Assembly: GCA_040905705.1 (NCBI GenBank)
Contig: JBBDQZ010000069.1
Location: forward strand, 1-15,965
Direction: 5' to 3'
Length of the DNA stretch: 15,965 nt
Source of the DNA: JBBDQZ01 sp040905705
GTDB lineage: Bacteria; Bacteroidota; Rhodothermia; Balneolales; Natronogracilivirgulaceae
The notes under the pieces are model-generated. The model was not told the origin of the DNA, ran no database searches, and saw nothing but the letters and a program-made list of their open reading frames with translations. Shown piece by piece: positions 7,174 to 15,529 of this stretch. A program made the translations under genes and the position numbers. Position 1 is the first letter of the stretch, and every line of letters begins with the position of its first letter.

Positions 7174-8521
7174 CAAAAGGGAGTAACCAGGTTCGGTGTT
7201 TCAGTGAAAAACGTATTTTGGTCAAATCGACCTCCGGGTTCACATAGCGGCGGCTTTGTCGTCCGTTCAAAGCCACATAACTGTCTACATAAATTTCCGG
7301 ATCTTTAATGCCCTGTTGCTGATAGTAACCTTCCAGGATATGGGCGTATTCCAGAATAAAATCGGGCTGAGTGGACATTTGTTTTTCCTGGAACCGGGTC
7401 AGGAATAGTGTGTTATCCACGTAAAAGCGCTGGCCATTTTCAGGGTCTACCACTTTGAAATGGGCATACCCGGCTTTCTCCATAAGCATAACACGCCATG
7501 AAAAGCGATAGCCTTCTTCCGTCCAGAAAAGTTCGCCGGGATACAGCATATGCCGGAAGGGAACGAGCAGCTGAATCATAAAAAAGAGTGCCACAATACT
7601 CACAGACGCTTTTTGGATCCAGGGTTGTGGGAAAGAATAATTAATTCCGTTATCAAAAAAGGATTTACTGATCTTTAACCATTTTGAAATGTATTCAAGT
7701 ATTCGATTATGCAATCCAGAGTCGAAAAATATGAGCGCGCTGACGATCATGATATAGGGAAACATCCCGATCGGAAAAAGCACGCGGGTTAATACGTGGA
7801 AGATCACTACAAGGATGAATGCAACAATCCGGGTCCGCTTGATCAGTAATAAAAAAGGAATGGCGAGATCATAAATAGCGCCCGCCCAAGCGAAAGCATA
7901 GTGAGCCCATGCCTGCTGAAGCAGATCACCCAGCAGCGGAATAGAATATTTGGAAGGAAGCCAGATCTGCAGAGGCATTGCTTCAAACAGCCAGTCGGAA
8001 TTCAGTTTAGCCAGTCCCGCGTAGAAATACACAATAAACAACAGGAATTTAATGGCATCGATGCTCCATTTCGGAATCTGCTGAGCTCTTAAGGTTTTAT
8101 TTTTCCAGGCATCGATAGAATAGTATGCGTGAGCCGGAAGAAAGATCATCAGGAAGCTGAGGACACTAATGAAATAATAGTGGTTGAGATAGGTGCTTTT
8201 ATCCATCAGCTCGATGTAGGTGAAGCTGAGGAAAAAAACGATGATGGAAATTCGATATTTAAATCCGAATGAGACTAAAAGAGCGGAAATTCCACAGATC
8301 AAAAAGATCACCCGGGTCCATTCACCCAGAGGTTGAATCCACTCAAATCCATAGTAGGAAAAGAAGAAATCCGGTTCTACATACAGTTTTTCAATCCAGC
8401 CATTAGCAGCAAACCGAACCATACTGATCACCATCAGCAATCCGAAGAAAATCCGGAATACAGCTAATGGAGCCGCATGGGTTGAGGTGTTGAGATATGA
8501 CCGGATTGAATCTGTGCTCAC
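7151..8521 (-). CDS. Vitamin K-dependent gamma-carboxylase homologue (HTTM domain membrane protein)
   Basis: 456 aa with several membrane spans. N-terminal HTTM signature: FRIFFGLLM, WIEKLYVEP, FFFSYYGFEWIQPL, LMDKSTYLNHYYF. Then VYFYAGLAKLNSDWL (165-179); the lysine at 172 falls in the segment that carries the catalytic lysine in human GGCX, by my own from-memory alignment. FHVLTRVLFPIGMFPYIM (241-258) and the second-half motifs PFRHMLYPG, WTEEGYRFSWRVMLMEK, then FKVVDPENGQRFYVD follow GGCX beyond the HTTM part, so this is a full carboxylase-like protein. GGCX carboxylates glutamate to gamma-carboxyglutamate while epoxidising reduced vitamin K; bacterial homologues are largely uncharacterised. 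The start is GTG at 8521, three bases after the imelysin stop. It overlaps the TonB receptor start. Activity and substrate are inferred only; an epoxidase-type reaction is an alternative. Confidence 0.88.
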   Translation of the reverse strand: MSTDSIRSYLNTSTHAAPLAVFRIFFGLLMVISMVRFAANGWIEKLYVEPDFFFSYYGFEWIQPLGEWTRVIFLICGISALLVSFGFKYRISIIVFFLSFTYIELMDKSTYLNHYYFISVLSFLMIFLPAHAYYSIDAWKNKTLRAQQIPKWSIDAIKFLLFIVYFYAGLAKLNSDWLFEAMPLQIWLPSKYSIPLLGDLLQQAWAHYAFAWAGAIYDLAIPFLLLIKRTRIVAFILVVIFHVLTRVLFPIGMFPYIMIVSALIFFDSGLHNRILEYISKWLKISKSFFDNGINYSFPQPWIQKASVSIVALFFMIQLLVPFRHMLYPGELFWTEEGYRFSWRVMLMEKAGYAHFKVVDPENGQRFYVDNTLFLTRFQEKQMSTQPDFILEYAHILEGYYQQQGIKDPEIYVDSYVALNGRQSRRYVNPEVDLTKIRFSLKHRTWLLPFDDEIKGL

Positions 8522-8524
8522 TGT

Positions 8525-9634
8525 TTAATCACCGTCGGCGTCTACATAATCTACATTGATGTTGAGGGCCTGAAGCATATCTACTTTTAGATTAACAACA
8601 TTGCGCTGGAGTTCATCGTAGGTGGAAAGCATCAGGGAGTTGTCCGATTCGACCTGTGCGGAAAAATCATCATTCAATAATTCAGCTTTTTCTCTTGCCG
8701 CATCAAATTGGTTATCGATCAGGGTTGCAAGGTCGGCTCCTTCTTTCATCGTGTTGAGGAAATCGAGATATGACCCCAGGCTTTCACCGGAACCATCACT
8801 TTCAAAATGGGTGCCGTTGAAAAAATTCTGAGAGGCGTCTAACGCCTCGTTAAACAAGGCTTTTGAAAAGCCTTTGCTGTAGAGGGCTTCTACATGAGAG
8901 CTGAGTGGTGAACCGGAAAATACACCTGCAGGTATACCAATTTTACCCGCGCGAAGATGTTTCTCATAGTAGTAGATGTAATCATTCACCATCATATCCA
9001 GAGAAGAATTTGCGCCATTGCCGGAGTTACTCACAAATTCATCCCGATATCCGGAAGTCCAGTCTGTTAACACTTCATTGGAAAGAGAATGAATACGGGA
9101 AGTGAGGTCAGCCAGGTAGGTATGATATGCGTCTGAGTTGTCGCTGGTAGTGTAGAATGCCAGAATCTCAGTATCGTTTTCACCTAATCCATTCAACAAA
9201 TAATCGAGTGCAGGAAATCCCTGACTGTTGCTTTGTGAAGGCAGTTCCAGGTTATAGTTTCCTTCCTGTATGTTTTCATTAATTTCGCCTGTGTCGGTAG
9301 GATAGATATTCAGGTTATCCCGAAAGCGAAGCCCCATAGCTTTCCCCATTTCAAACATAGACACATGCTGAAAGGCAAGGTAAGCAGACTGCCAGGAGTT
9401 ACGGAGCGTCTCCAGGTTTTGGAGGGTAGGAGATTCAGCAAAAGTGAAAGCGTCCGATTGCAGCTGAGCAGAAGATTCAGCAAAAGAAGTAAAAGAAGGG
9501 ATAATAATATGATCTGCCCAGTTTATCAGTATAGCTTCCCGATCAAAATCATCCGCATCAGGGCCGGAAGGGCCATCGCTGGTACAGCTCCATAAAGTAA
9601 AACTAACAAGTAAAACAAACGCACTTTTCTTCAT
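8525..9634 (-). CDS. Imelysin-family lipoprotein
   Basis: 369 aa. Lipoprotein signal with lipobox LWSC (Cys17). The helical body carries imelysin features: ILINWADHIIIPSFTSF, LRNSWQSAYLAFQHVSMFEMGKAMG and GFPALDYLLNG (139-149). In EfeM/Algp7-type imelysins the corresponding spot holds GxHxxE, a metal-binding motif. Here it is G-F-P-A-L-D, as in the imelysin-like IPPA group, so direct metal binding by that motif is doubtful. Imelysin-like proteins are generally iron-regulated surface or periplasmic proteins. It lies second in the operon, 71 bp after the DUF4856 gene (with a hairpin between) and 3 bp before the carboxylase homologue. It has no obvious Shine-Dalgarno. Confidence 0.9.
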   Translation of the reverse strand: MKKSAFVLLVSFTLWSCTSDGPSGPDADDFDREAILINWADHIIIPSFTSFAESSAQLQSDAFTFAESPTLQNLETLRNSWQSAYLAFQHVSMFEMGKAMGLRFRDNLNIYPTDTGEINENIQEGNYNLELPSQSNSQGFPALDYLLNGLGENDTEILAFYTTSDNSDAYHTYLADLTSRIHSLSNEVLTDWTSGYRDEFVSNSGNGANSSLDMMVNDYIYYYEKHLRAGKIGIPAGVFSGSPLSSHVEALYSKGFSKALFNEALDASQNFFNGTHFESDGSGESLGSYLDFLNTMKEGADLATLIDNQFDAAREKAELLNDDFSAQVESDNSLMLSTYDELQRNVVNLKVDMLQALNINVDYVDADGD

Positions 9635-9654
9635 GTAAGTAAGGTATTTGAAGT

Positions 9655-9686
9655 AAAAAAGCGGATAGCCATTTTCAGCTACCGCT
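9655..9686 (-). terminator. Hairpin plus T-run between operon genes 1 and 2 (attenuator-like)
   Basis: Read on the minus strand: AGCGGTAGC, an 8-base loop, GCTATCCGCT with one bulged base, then a run of T. This is a good intrinsic terminator 20 bases after the DUF4856 stop and before the imelysin gene. Because the following genes share strand and theme, it may let only part of transcription continue, giving more of the first lipoprotein. Confidence 0.7.
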
Positions 9687-9705
9687 GTGTAAGAGATAAA
9701 GAAGA

Positions 9706-10929
9706 CTAAATAGATGCGGCTTGTTCTACGGTAAAATCAAATTGAGAAGCAATTTGTTCGGCAAGTGCATCCAACGTTGAAAGCTCAACGTCCCAAAGTC
9801 CGTTCTCGCCATCACCTAACAAATCATTCAGAATTTGTTTCACTTCCGAGTGAGCCAAATAAGGCTGATCCGTTCCGGGAACCCGGGTAAATTGTAAACT
9901 GTAAATAAAGCCAAAACCTTCAGAGATGGAGTGGAAAGCAGAGCCAGTCTCTCCGGCTTCGATTTGTCTTTTTCCAGCTTGCAAATAATATACCCCGCGA
10001 ACAGCGATAATTGTTGAAACGGCCCCCTGAATGATCGCAGCCTGTTCATCACGGACATCGTATTTTCCTGCAACAATAGCTGCACGACCTAATTTGAATG
10101 CTTCAGAAATAGCCTCAGCAAGGGAAGCAAAATCTTCGCCTTCACTAACCTGCCCGGTGTATTTGTTTAGAAAGCGGTCATCATTACCGATAGTGGAATT
10201 GGGATTGGCGGGATCTTCAGATGTGCCGTAGATATATCCATAAGCTTCATCCCACTTGTGCTCCATATTGGTATAATTAGAACCCTCAACCGTTACGCCT
10301 GCATCGTTATCTTCGCGATTCGTGCCTTCATCCAGTACCGCAGGGCTGAGATAATTATTCAACATTTGGTCGGCCATCAATGCACCAATCAGGCTTTTGT
10401 TTACCATCTGATCATATTCCAGTCCCTGCGCATTTATATAGCGTTCTCCGGAGCCATCAGCAATTTGTCCGGCCACTCCTGGTTCGGCAAGCTGATTTCT
10501 GTTTGGGAATACATCATTAACCTGTCCACTCAACCAGGTTTCAAAATCATTTTTGATTTCGGCACTCAATGATACATTGGTGGAAAAATAATCTCGTGAA
10601 GCCGCAACTTTACTTTTAATACTTTTATCGGAAGCGTTAAGGCCGGGATCTGAAAAAGGATCCACATCAGTGCCATCATCAGCCTGGTTGCGATACATCT
10701 GAAGCAAGAGCTCTTCAGTGGTATTGTTGAAATCTGACATTGCCAGAAATAACTCGTCACCCATTTTTATCCGGGTGGTTTGTCCTGAAAAGGAAACGGT
10801 TGATTCACCATTTCGGGTAAACTCGTAAGTTGGAGGGACTTCAAAATCGTCAGCATTATTGTCAATAATATCACATGAAAATAAAAGCGTTGGCGGCAGG
10901 GCAAACAACAAGAGTTTGGATAAATTCAT
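9706..10929 (-). CDS. DUF4856-family lipoprotein
   Basis: 407 aa. Signal peptide with lipobox LFSC (Cys19). It begins PPTYEFTRNGESTVSFSGQTTRIKMG and continues as a mostly helical acidic protein with NKSLIGALMADQMLNNYL, EHKWDEAYGYIYG, FKLGRAAIVAGKYDVRDEQ and FHSISEGFGFIYSLQFTR. This layout is that of DUF4856, which regularly sits beside imelysin and TonB-receptor genes in Bacteroidota and has imelysin-like helical architecture. First gene of the operon, directly behind two operator-like palindromes. Role unknown; surface capture or hand-over of iron or haem is the contextual guess. Confidence 0.85.
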   Translation of the reverse strand: MNLSKLLLFALPPTLLFSCDIIDNNADDFEVPPTYEFTRNGESTVSFSGQTTRIKMGDELFLAMSDFNNTTEELLLQMYRNQADDGTDVDPFSDPGLNASDKSIKSKVAASRDYFSTNVSLSAEIKNDFETWLSGQVNDVFPNRNQLAEPGVAGQIADGSGERYINAQGLEYDQMVNKSLIGALMADQMLNNYLSPAVLDEGTNREDNDAGVTVEGSNYTNMEHKWDEAYGYIYGTSEDPANPNSTIGNDDRFLNKYTGQVSEGEDFASLAEAISEAFKLGRAAIVAGKYDVRDEQAAIIQGAVSTIIAVRGVYYLQAGKRQIEAGETGSAFHSISEGFGFIYSLQFTRVPGTDQPYLAHSEVKQILNDLLGDGENGLWDVELSTLDALAEQIASQFDFTVEQAASI

Positions 10930-10962
10930 TGTTCTTTTTAAAATAAATAATGATTATTTTTA

Positions 10963-10979
10963 TTTAGATTAATTCTAAG
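10963..10979. promoter_or_regulatory. Operator-like inverted repeat 1 (DtxR/iron-box type)
   Basis: TTTAGA-N5-TCTAAG, 34 bp before the DUF4856 ATG. Arms TTAGA/TCTAA are perfect inverted repeats; the outermost pair mismatches. The shape resembles DtxR-family boxes that control iron or manganese genes. It matches the second copy 49 bp upstream. Confidence 0.6.
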
Positions 10980-11008
10980 ATAATAGGTGCTCACAAACCG
11001 ATCAAGCC

Positions 11009-11031
11009 TTATTTAGATTTATTCTAAATAA
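11009..11031. promoter_or_regulatory. Operator-like inverted repeat 2 (perfect 9-bp arms)
   Basis: TTATTTAGA-N5-TCTAAATAA, a perfect 23-bp interrupted palindrome centred at 11020. The core is the same as repeat 1. Two matched sites before an iron-type operon suggest one metal-sensing repressor binding at both. The regulator gene is not in the window. Confidence 0.65.
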
Positions 11032-11060
11032 TTTTAACTCTTTCTTTTGTATTTCCGGTT

Positions 11061-11222
11061 TTACATCGAGTCCCTTCGGTGGGCTATGAGTACCTGCTTC
11101 CTCTCTGTAAAAGCTTTACCAGGCTTGTCCGGTGTTTCCTTGCAGGCCCCGGAGTTTTCTATTTTAAGGATAGCATCTATTAACTTATTTATGTGCTTGT
11201 GCGTATCCGGGAATTCAGCCAT
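11061..11222 (-). CDS. Small hypothetical ORF or remnant, 53 aa
   Basis: Minus-strand ATG at 11220-11222 to TAA at 11061-11063: MAEFPDTHKHINKLI, DAILKIENSG, then a basic tail (KAFTERKQVLIAHRRDSM). The frame stays open upstream to about 11323 with protein-like residues (NKRSCAKIVSEIS before the Met; a TTG at 11285 is possible), so a longer product or a truncated gene is likely. It points toward, and ends 30 bp before, the operator pair of the iron operon. Codon use looks natural, unlike the overlapping plus-strand frame. The family is not recognised and there is no clear ribosome-binding site. Confidence 0.3.
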   Translation of the reverse strand: MAEFPDTHKHINKLIDAILKIENSGACKETPDKPGKAFTERKQVLIAHRRDSM

Positions 11223-11381
11223 GGATATTTCTGATACTATTTTGGCGCAACTTCGCTTGTTGAAACAACCGTTAAGTGGGGACAATAGCTTGTTAAAATT
11301 TAAAATAAGTAATATGTTGCCTTAATTTTGCAAGCATTGTGCACAAAACCAATCAAGTCTTTAACCCATAATCCCTCTTCC
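11223..11381. other. Upstream region of the DUF4874/DUF4832 gene
   Basis: AT-rich around 11285-11330. It presumably holds the promoter of the plus-strand gene starting at 11382, but no clear element could be chosen. It overlaps the upstream extension of the small minus-strand ORF. Confidence 0.25.
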
Positions 11382-13086
11382 ATGTTTAATCTTTACTACA
11401 AGGGCCTGCGCCTTTCAACCCTTATATTTTTTCTCCTCATTCCGGTTACACTCCGGGCACAACTCGTTTTCACCTACACGGAATCGGATGAAATCATAGC
11501 CAACCCTGAACGCGGCCTTCAGAAATATTCTATTACCAACAGTTCTTACTATTCCAATTCAAACTACTCCAATATCAGTGAATCAACGCTGACAGGTTGG
11601 AGAACCGGCTCAGAGAAGGTAACCGTGATCTATCGCTATTTTTTGTTGGGTGATTTTTTGGAATCGGATATATCCGAAACCTATCTGAACAATATACAGC
11701 TCGATTTTGACAGGATCCGGAATACCGGCCTGAAGTGTCTGGTGCGATTCATCCTATACCAATCGACAGTCAGACGAAATCCAGCAGCCTGCCAAGGCGC
11801 TGATTCTGGATCATATATCCCAGCTGGCTCCTGTCCTGGAACAGAACAAGGATGTCATCGTCGCTCATCAGGCCGGATTTATCGGCACCTGGGGCGAATG
11901 GTACTACACCAACTCTGAGGAATTCGGCACTGATGGCAGCATCAGCCAGGCTCAATGGGAAAACCGTAAAGACGTGGTGGATGCTATGCTGAGTGCCACG
12001 CCTATGGATATTCCCTTGCAGGTTAGATACCCGCAAGCTAAAATTAATATGTACGGATCGACATCCCTGACCGATGAAACCGCCTACAGCGACACTCCGC
12101 AAGCCAGAATCGGTTTCTATAATGACGCCTTTCTGAATATATGGGGGGACATGGGGACCTATCGCGGTACCGGTCAGAATGGAAATCCGGAAGGAACCGC
12201 GGATTATGAATTCCTTTCCCATGAAACACAGTACCTGCCCATGACTGGTGAAACCAATGGGCTCAATCCATCCCGAACTGATGGAGAAAATGCTGTAAGG
12301 GAAATGGACCTGACCAACTGGTCCATCATCAACCGGGACTATCACAGCGATGTCATCGATGGTTGGATCGATTCAGGCCATTTTGAAGTCATGCTGAAGT
12401 ACCTTGGGTACCGGTTTGTTCTCAAGCAGGCCGCGTTTGCCCAGAGTGATGATAATATTGAAGTAACCCTGGACATGGAAAACACAGGCTACGCCCGGCC
12501 TTTCCGACAGCGCGAGGCCTCACTGGTGTTACGTAACATTGATTCGGGGGATGAGCAAACTTTCCCGGTTCCTGACGACATTCGCACCTGGGAAGGTGAG
12601 TTTGAGGTCGTTATCCCGGTAGAAGCCTCACTGCTTGATGACGGCATTTACGAGGTGTACCTCAGCATTCCGGACTTGCTGCTTGAAGACCGTCCGGAGT
12701 ATGCTATCCGTCTTGCCAACGACCATGTCTGGATGCCTGATACTGGACGCAACCTGCTGGGCGGCATCGAGGTCGAAAATTCATCCCTGGTTGTTTCAGC
12801 ATTGGATGAGGAATTCACTCCCCGCAGCGTACAACTCCATCAAAACTACCCAAACCCTTTCAACCCCGTTACCACCATCACCTTTGAACAGGAGCAAAGC
12901 GGCCAGGTTCGTCTGTCGGTATACGATATTACAGGGCGTCTGGTGAAGGAACTCAAAAACGAGATATTCCCTGCAGGTGAGCATCAGGCGAGGTGGGACG
13001 CTTCCAATTTGAGCTCGGGCTTATACCTTATACGCCTGGAGGCCGGTGGGATAACACAGTCGATCATGGCAAGCCTGCTGAAATGA
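11382..13086 (+). pseudogene. DUF4874/DUF4832 T9SS-exported protein, broken by one frameshift
   Basis: Signal peptide MFNLYYKGLRL...LRAQ from the ATG at 11382. DUF4874 follows: ANPERGLQKYSIT, KVTVIYRYFLLGDFL, GLKCLVRFI. At 11751-11754 the frame breaks. Dropping one C of ATCC gives RFIYTNRQSDEIQQPAKALI and continues in the +1 frame with DVIVAHQAGFIGTWGEWYY, the family's core motif. DUF4832 then runs to about 12780. The C-terminus is a T9SS type A sorting domain (LHQNYPNPFNPVTTITF, YDITGRLVKEL, SSGLYLIRLEAG). Repaired length is 567 aa. DUF4832 proteins are often beta-barrel glycan-related secreted proteins; the exact role is unknown. The downstream half is free of stops for 440 codons, so the break is recent or a sequencing error. 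Convergent with the GLUG protein, 49 bp away. Confidence 0.85.
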
Positions 13087-13092
13087 TGTTTC

Positions 13093-13134
13093 TGTGTATA
13101 CACATGAAAATGGCCTGAATATAATATCATTCAG
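13093..13134. terminator. Two small dyads between convergent genes
   Basis: The 49-bp gap holds a perfect 12-bp palindrome TGTGTATACACA (13093-13104) and an AT-rich stem CTGAAT-N8-ATTCAG (13115-13134). Neither is GC-rich nor followed by a long T-run. A shared weak bidirectional terminator is possible. Confidence 0.25.
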
Positions 13135-13135
13135 A

Positions 13136-15025
13136 TCATTTTAATAACATCATGTGCCGGGTTTCGGCATGGACTCCGGCTTCAATCCGGTACAGGTACA
13201 ACCCACTGGAAAGACCGGCCGCATCGAAGGTGGCCTCATGCCACCCTTCCGACCGTATATCGTCTACCAGTGTGGTGATCCGTTGCCCTATGGTATTATA
13301 AACCACGAGTTGTACATGCGCCGGCTCGGGGATGGCGAAGCGGATCAGGGTAGCCGGGTTGAATGGATTCGGGTAATTCTGTTTCAAGGTGAAAGGGACC
13401 GGTATAGTTCCCGGCTCAACACCGGCCGGCAGAGCCGTTGTAAAACTATATACATCGCTCCAGTCGCCTGTACCAAGAATATTTACTCCCCGAATACGCC
13501 AAAAATAGATCATGGAGTGGTCAAGTGAATCCGGGAAGTGGAATTCCGTCTTTCTTATACCGGCGCTGTCGGCCACTCTTTCCTGAAAATCAGAATCAGT
13601 AGCAATCTGAAACTGATAAGTGACAAATGTTCCTGCTTTGGTCCATTTAAATACCGGAGCAATTTCAACATGCCCGGCTTTATCTTCCGGCATCAGCAGT
13701 TCCACAACCGGAGGAAAAACAAATAACGGAGGAGGATCCTGTTGATTGGATTGCAAGAATGGATAAGAAACATGGCCACTTCCCTCCACTACGATCCAAA
13801 CATCGTTAAAATCTATTTCATTCATGGAATGAACAGCCGTATCACCTGTCATTTCCTCTGTAATCAATCCTGTAAGGCCATCAGAATCGCCGGTTCCAAT
13901 TCCATTTGATTGCCCACTGGATATCATATCCCAATAACTTGATGCTATCGCTGCTTCCTTCAGGCCGGCGAACCCGCCGACATTCGACCTTCCCGAAACG
14001 TAACCGGCAGAATAGGAATTACTTACGATACTATTTCCTTCCATGAGCCCGATAAAACCACCTATTTCTCTTCTGCCGTAAACATTACCGAGGGCGTATG
14101 AATTGCTGACGGCAGAGTTCCCTGTTCCGGTACCAATCAACCCGCCCACTTCTGAGGGACCCATAATGTATCCAAGAGCATAGGAATTCCGGACATCACC
14201 ACCTCGGTTTCTGCCAATCAGCCCGCCAATAAAAAACGAAAACCCCGTTATCTCTCCCTCGGCATAAGAATCTTGTATATCCCCTTCGTTGCTGCCAATC
14301 AGCCCGCCGACACCCGCACTGCCCTGTACCTGCCCTGTAGTATAGGAGTCATGAACTGCCCCGCTGTTGATACCAATCAGCCCGCCGATTGCATCATTGC
14401 CTGAAACATCAGCCTCTGAACAGGAGTCATATATAGCCCCGCTGTTGCTGCCGATCAGACCACCCACCCAATCTCCATGCGATATTACGCGCCCTCTGGT
14501 ACAGGAGGCTTGTATGGTACCGCTGTTGCTGCCAATCAGTCCGCCCACGGAATGGTTACCCGAGATATTCCCCTCTACAGATGAATTTTGCACTTCACCT
14601 TGATTACTCCCAATCAGTCCCCCCACTCTGTTATTACCTTCGACTGTGACCTCAACAAGGGTAACATTTTTAATGACGGCACCCTTGTCAACTTTTCCAA
14701 ATAGTCCAACAGTATCCTCCTTCTCACGATGAATAGACAAATTGGAAATATGAAAATTATTACCATCAAAAGTGCCTGTAAAGAGATCCTTCCCATTTCC
14801 AATGGGGATAAATCCGTGCCCTTCATTCAGGTTATCCGCATCAGAAGCATCAATATCAGAAATCTGTATGAAATGTTCGCTTGTATGATTATGGATCTCC
14901 TGAAGCTGCTCAAGCGTTGCAATTTCATATGGGTCCATTATGGTACCGGAACCACCGGAAAATTGGCCTTGATCAGCGAAATTAGCAAAACCTATGATAA
15001 GAATACTCAGTACAAGCTGTGTCAT
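13136..15025 (-). CDS. GLUG-repeat secreted protein with fibronectin-like and T9SS sorting domains
   Basis: 629 aa. Signal peptide about 1-18. A leader typical of GLUG proteins (GSGTIMDPYEIATLEQLQEI, FIPIGNGKDLFTGTFDGN) is followed by about ten repeats of 24-28 residues (106-366) with consensus (V/I)GGLIGSNSG.I..SY..G.V.G. This is the GLUG motif, forming a parallel beta-helix seen in bacterial adhesins and surface proteins. After a link region, residues 440-530 look like a fibronectin type III-like domain (FKWTKAGTFVTYQFQIATD, YFWRIRGVN). The end is a T9SS type A domain (LKQNYPNPFNPATLIRF, then SSGLYLYRIEAG, last residue K). It is exported through the outer membrane by T9SS and probably surface-held. 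The start is the first ATG after an upstream stop; Shine-Dalgarno is weak. Adhesion is inferred from the family. Confidence 0.9.
   Translation of the reverse strand: MTQLVLSILIIGFANFADQGQFSGGSGTIMDPYEIATLEQLQEIHNHTSEHFIQISDIDASDADNLNEGHGFIPIGNGKDLFTGTFDGNNFHISNLSIHREKEDTVGLFGKVDKGAVIKNVTLVEVTVEGNNRVGGLIGSNQGEVQNSSVEGNISGNHSVGGLIGSNSGTIQASCTRGRVISHGDWVGGLIGSNSGAIYDSCSEADVSGNDAIGGLIGINSGAVHDSYTTGQVQGSAGVGGLIGSNEGDIQDSYAEGEITGFSFFIGGLIGRNRGGDVRNSYALGYIMGPSEVGGLIGTGTGNSAVSNSYALGNVYGRREIGGFIGLMEGNSIVSNSYSAGYVSGRSNVGGFAGLKEAAIASSYWDMISSGQSNGIGTGDSDGLTGLITEEMTGDTAVHSMNEIDFNDVWIVVEGSGHVSYPFLQSNQQDPPPLFVFPPVVELLMPEDKAGHVEIAPVFKWTKAGTFVTYQFQIATDSDFQERVADSAGIRKTEFHFPDSLDHSMIYFWRIRGVNILGTGDWSDVYSFTTALPAGVEPGTIPVPFTLKQNYPNPFNPATLIRFAIPEPAHVQLVVYNTIGQRITTLVDDIRSEGWHEATFDAAGLSSGLYLYRIEAGVHAETRHMMLLK
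13928..14710 (-). repeat. In-gene tandem GLUG repeats (~75-84 bp units)
   Basis: About ten diverged coding repeats. The segment encoding GGLIG recurs at nearly regular spacing and is the most conserved at DNA level. Such arrays can change copy number by slippage. Confidence 0.75.
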
Positions 15026-15085
15026 CTGAGTTACATGCTTTGATCATCAACCATACATCCGTATTCCCTGTTCAGATTCAGTATG

Positions 15086-15529
15086 TTACCGTATCTGCGA
15101 ATAGGAAGTGGCTTTCATAAATACCGATTCCACATTTCTTACAAGAGGCCCGTCTGTGCGGGACGCCTGATAAGCTTGTTGCCAATCGGGATCACTTCTG
15201 AAATCCGCCCAGCTCTTTTCTGCTGCCTCTTTACAATTATGCGACAGGATATATACCAGGGTATTGTCTTTCTCCTCAGGAACCCAGTATCCCACACTGA
15301 CCATGCCGTATTTACCAAATATTGGAATGGTATGATTGATAAACCGCTCGTGGAGGTCATCCAGTTTCCCCGGATGAGTGGTATAGGTTCTCATCTCATA
15401 GATCCGCCCTTCGGACGATGAATTACATTCGGCAGTTTGGCCTATCCCGGTTGCTTCTTTTTCCAGAATGGTGAAATTCAGTGTAAAAATAGCCGCTATA
15501 AGACACGCATAGAAATCTATATGTTTCAT
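15086..15529 (-). CDS. NIPSNAP-family exported protein
   Basis: 147 aa. An N-terminal hydrophobic stretch (YACLIAAIFTLNFTI) could be an uncleaved anchor or signal. Residues 42-140 match the NIPSNAP alpha-beta barrel: RIYEMRTYTTHPGKLDDLHERF, IPIFGKYGMVSVGYWVP, TLVYILSHNCKEAAEKSW and F..DPDWQQAYQAS. NIPSNAP domains are ferredoxin-like folds of poorly known role, common in Bacteroidota and often near Tat-exported sugar oxidoreductases. It is divergent from the Tat-signal gene beginning at 15896. No Shine-Dalgarno is evident. Family assignment is good; function unknown. Confidence 0.85.
   Translation of the reverse strand: MKHIDFYACLIAAIFTLNFTILEKEATGIGQTAECNSSSEGRIYEMRTYTTHPGKLDDLHERFINHTIPIFGKYGMVSVGYWVPEEKDNTLVYILSHNCKEAAEKSWADFRSDPDWQQAYQASRTDGPLVRNVESVFMKATSYSQIR

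Noticed and set aside
11047..11325. 92-aa plus-strand ORF before the DUF4832 gene
   Set aside because: It begins close to the operators and its residues look like the shadow of the more natural minus-strand frame.
11770..12345. 191-aa minus-strand ORF
   Set aside because: Fully antisense to the conserved DUF4874/DUF4832 coding sequence.
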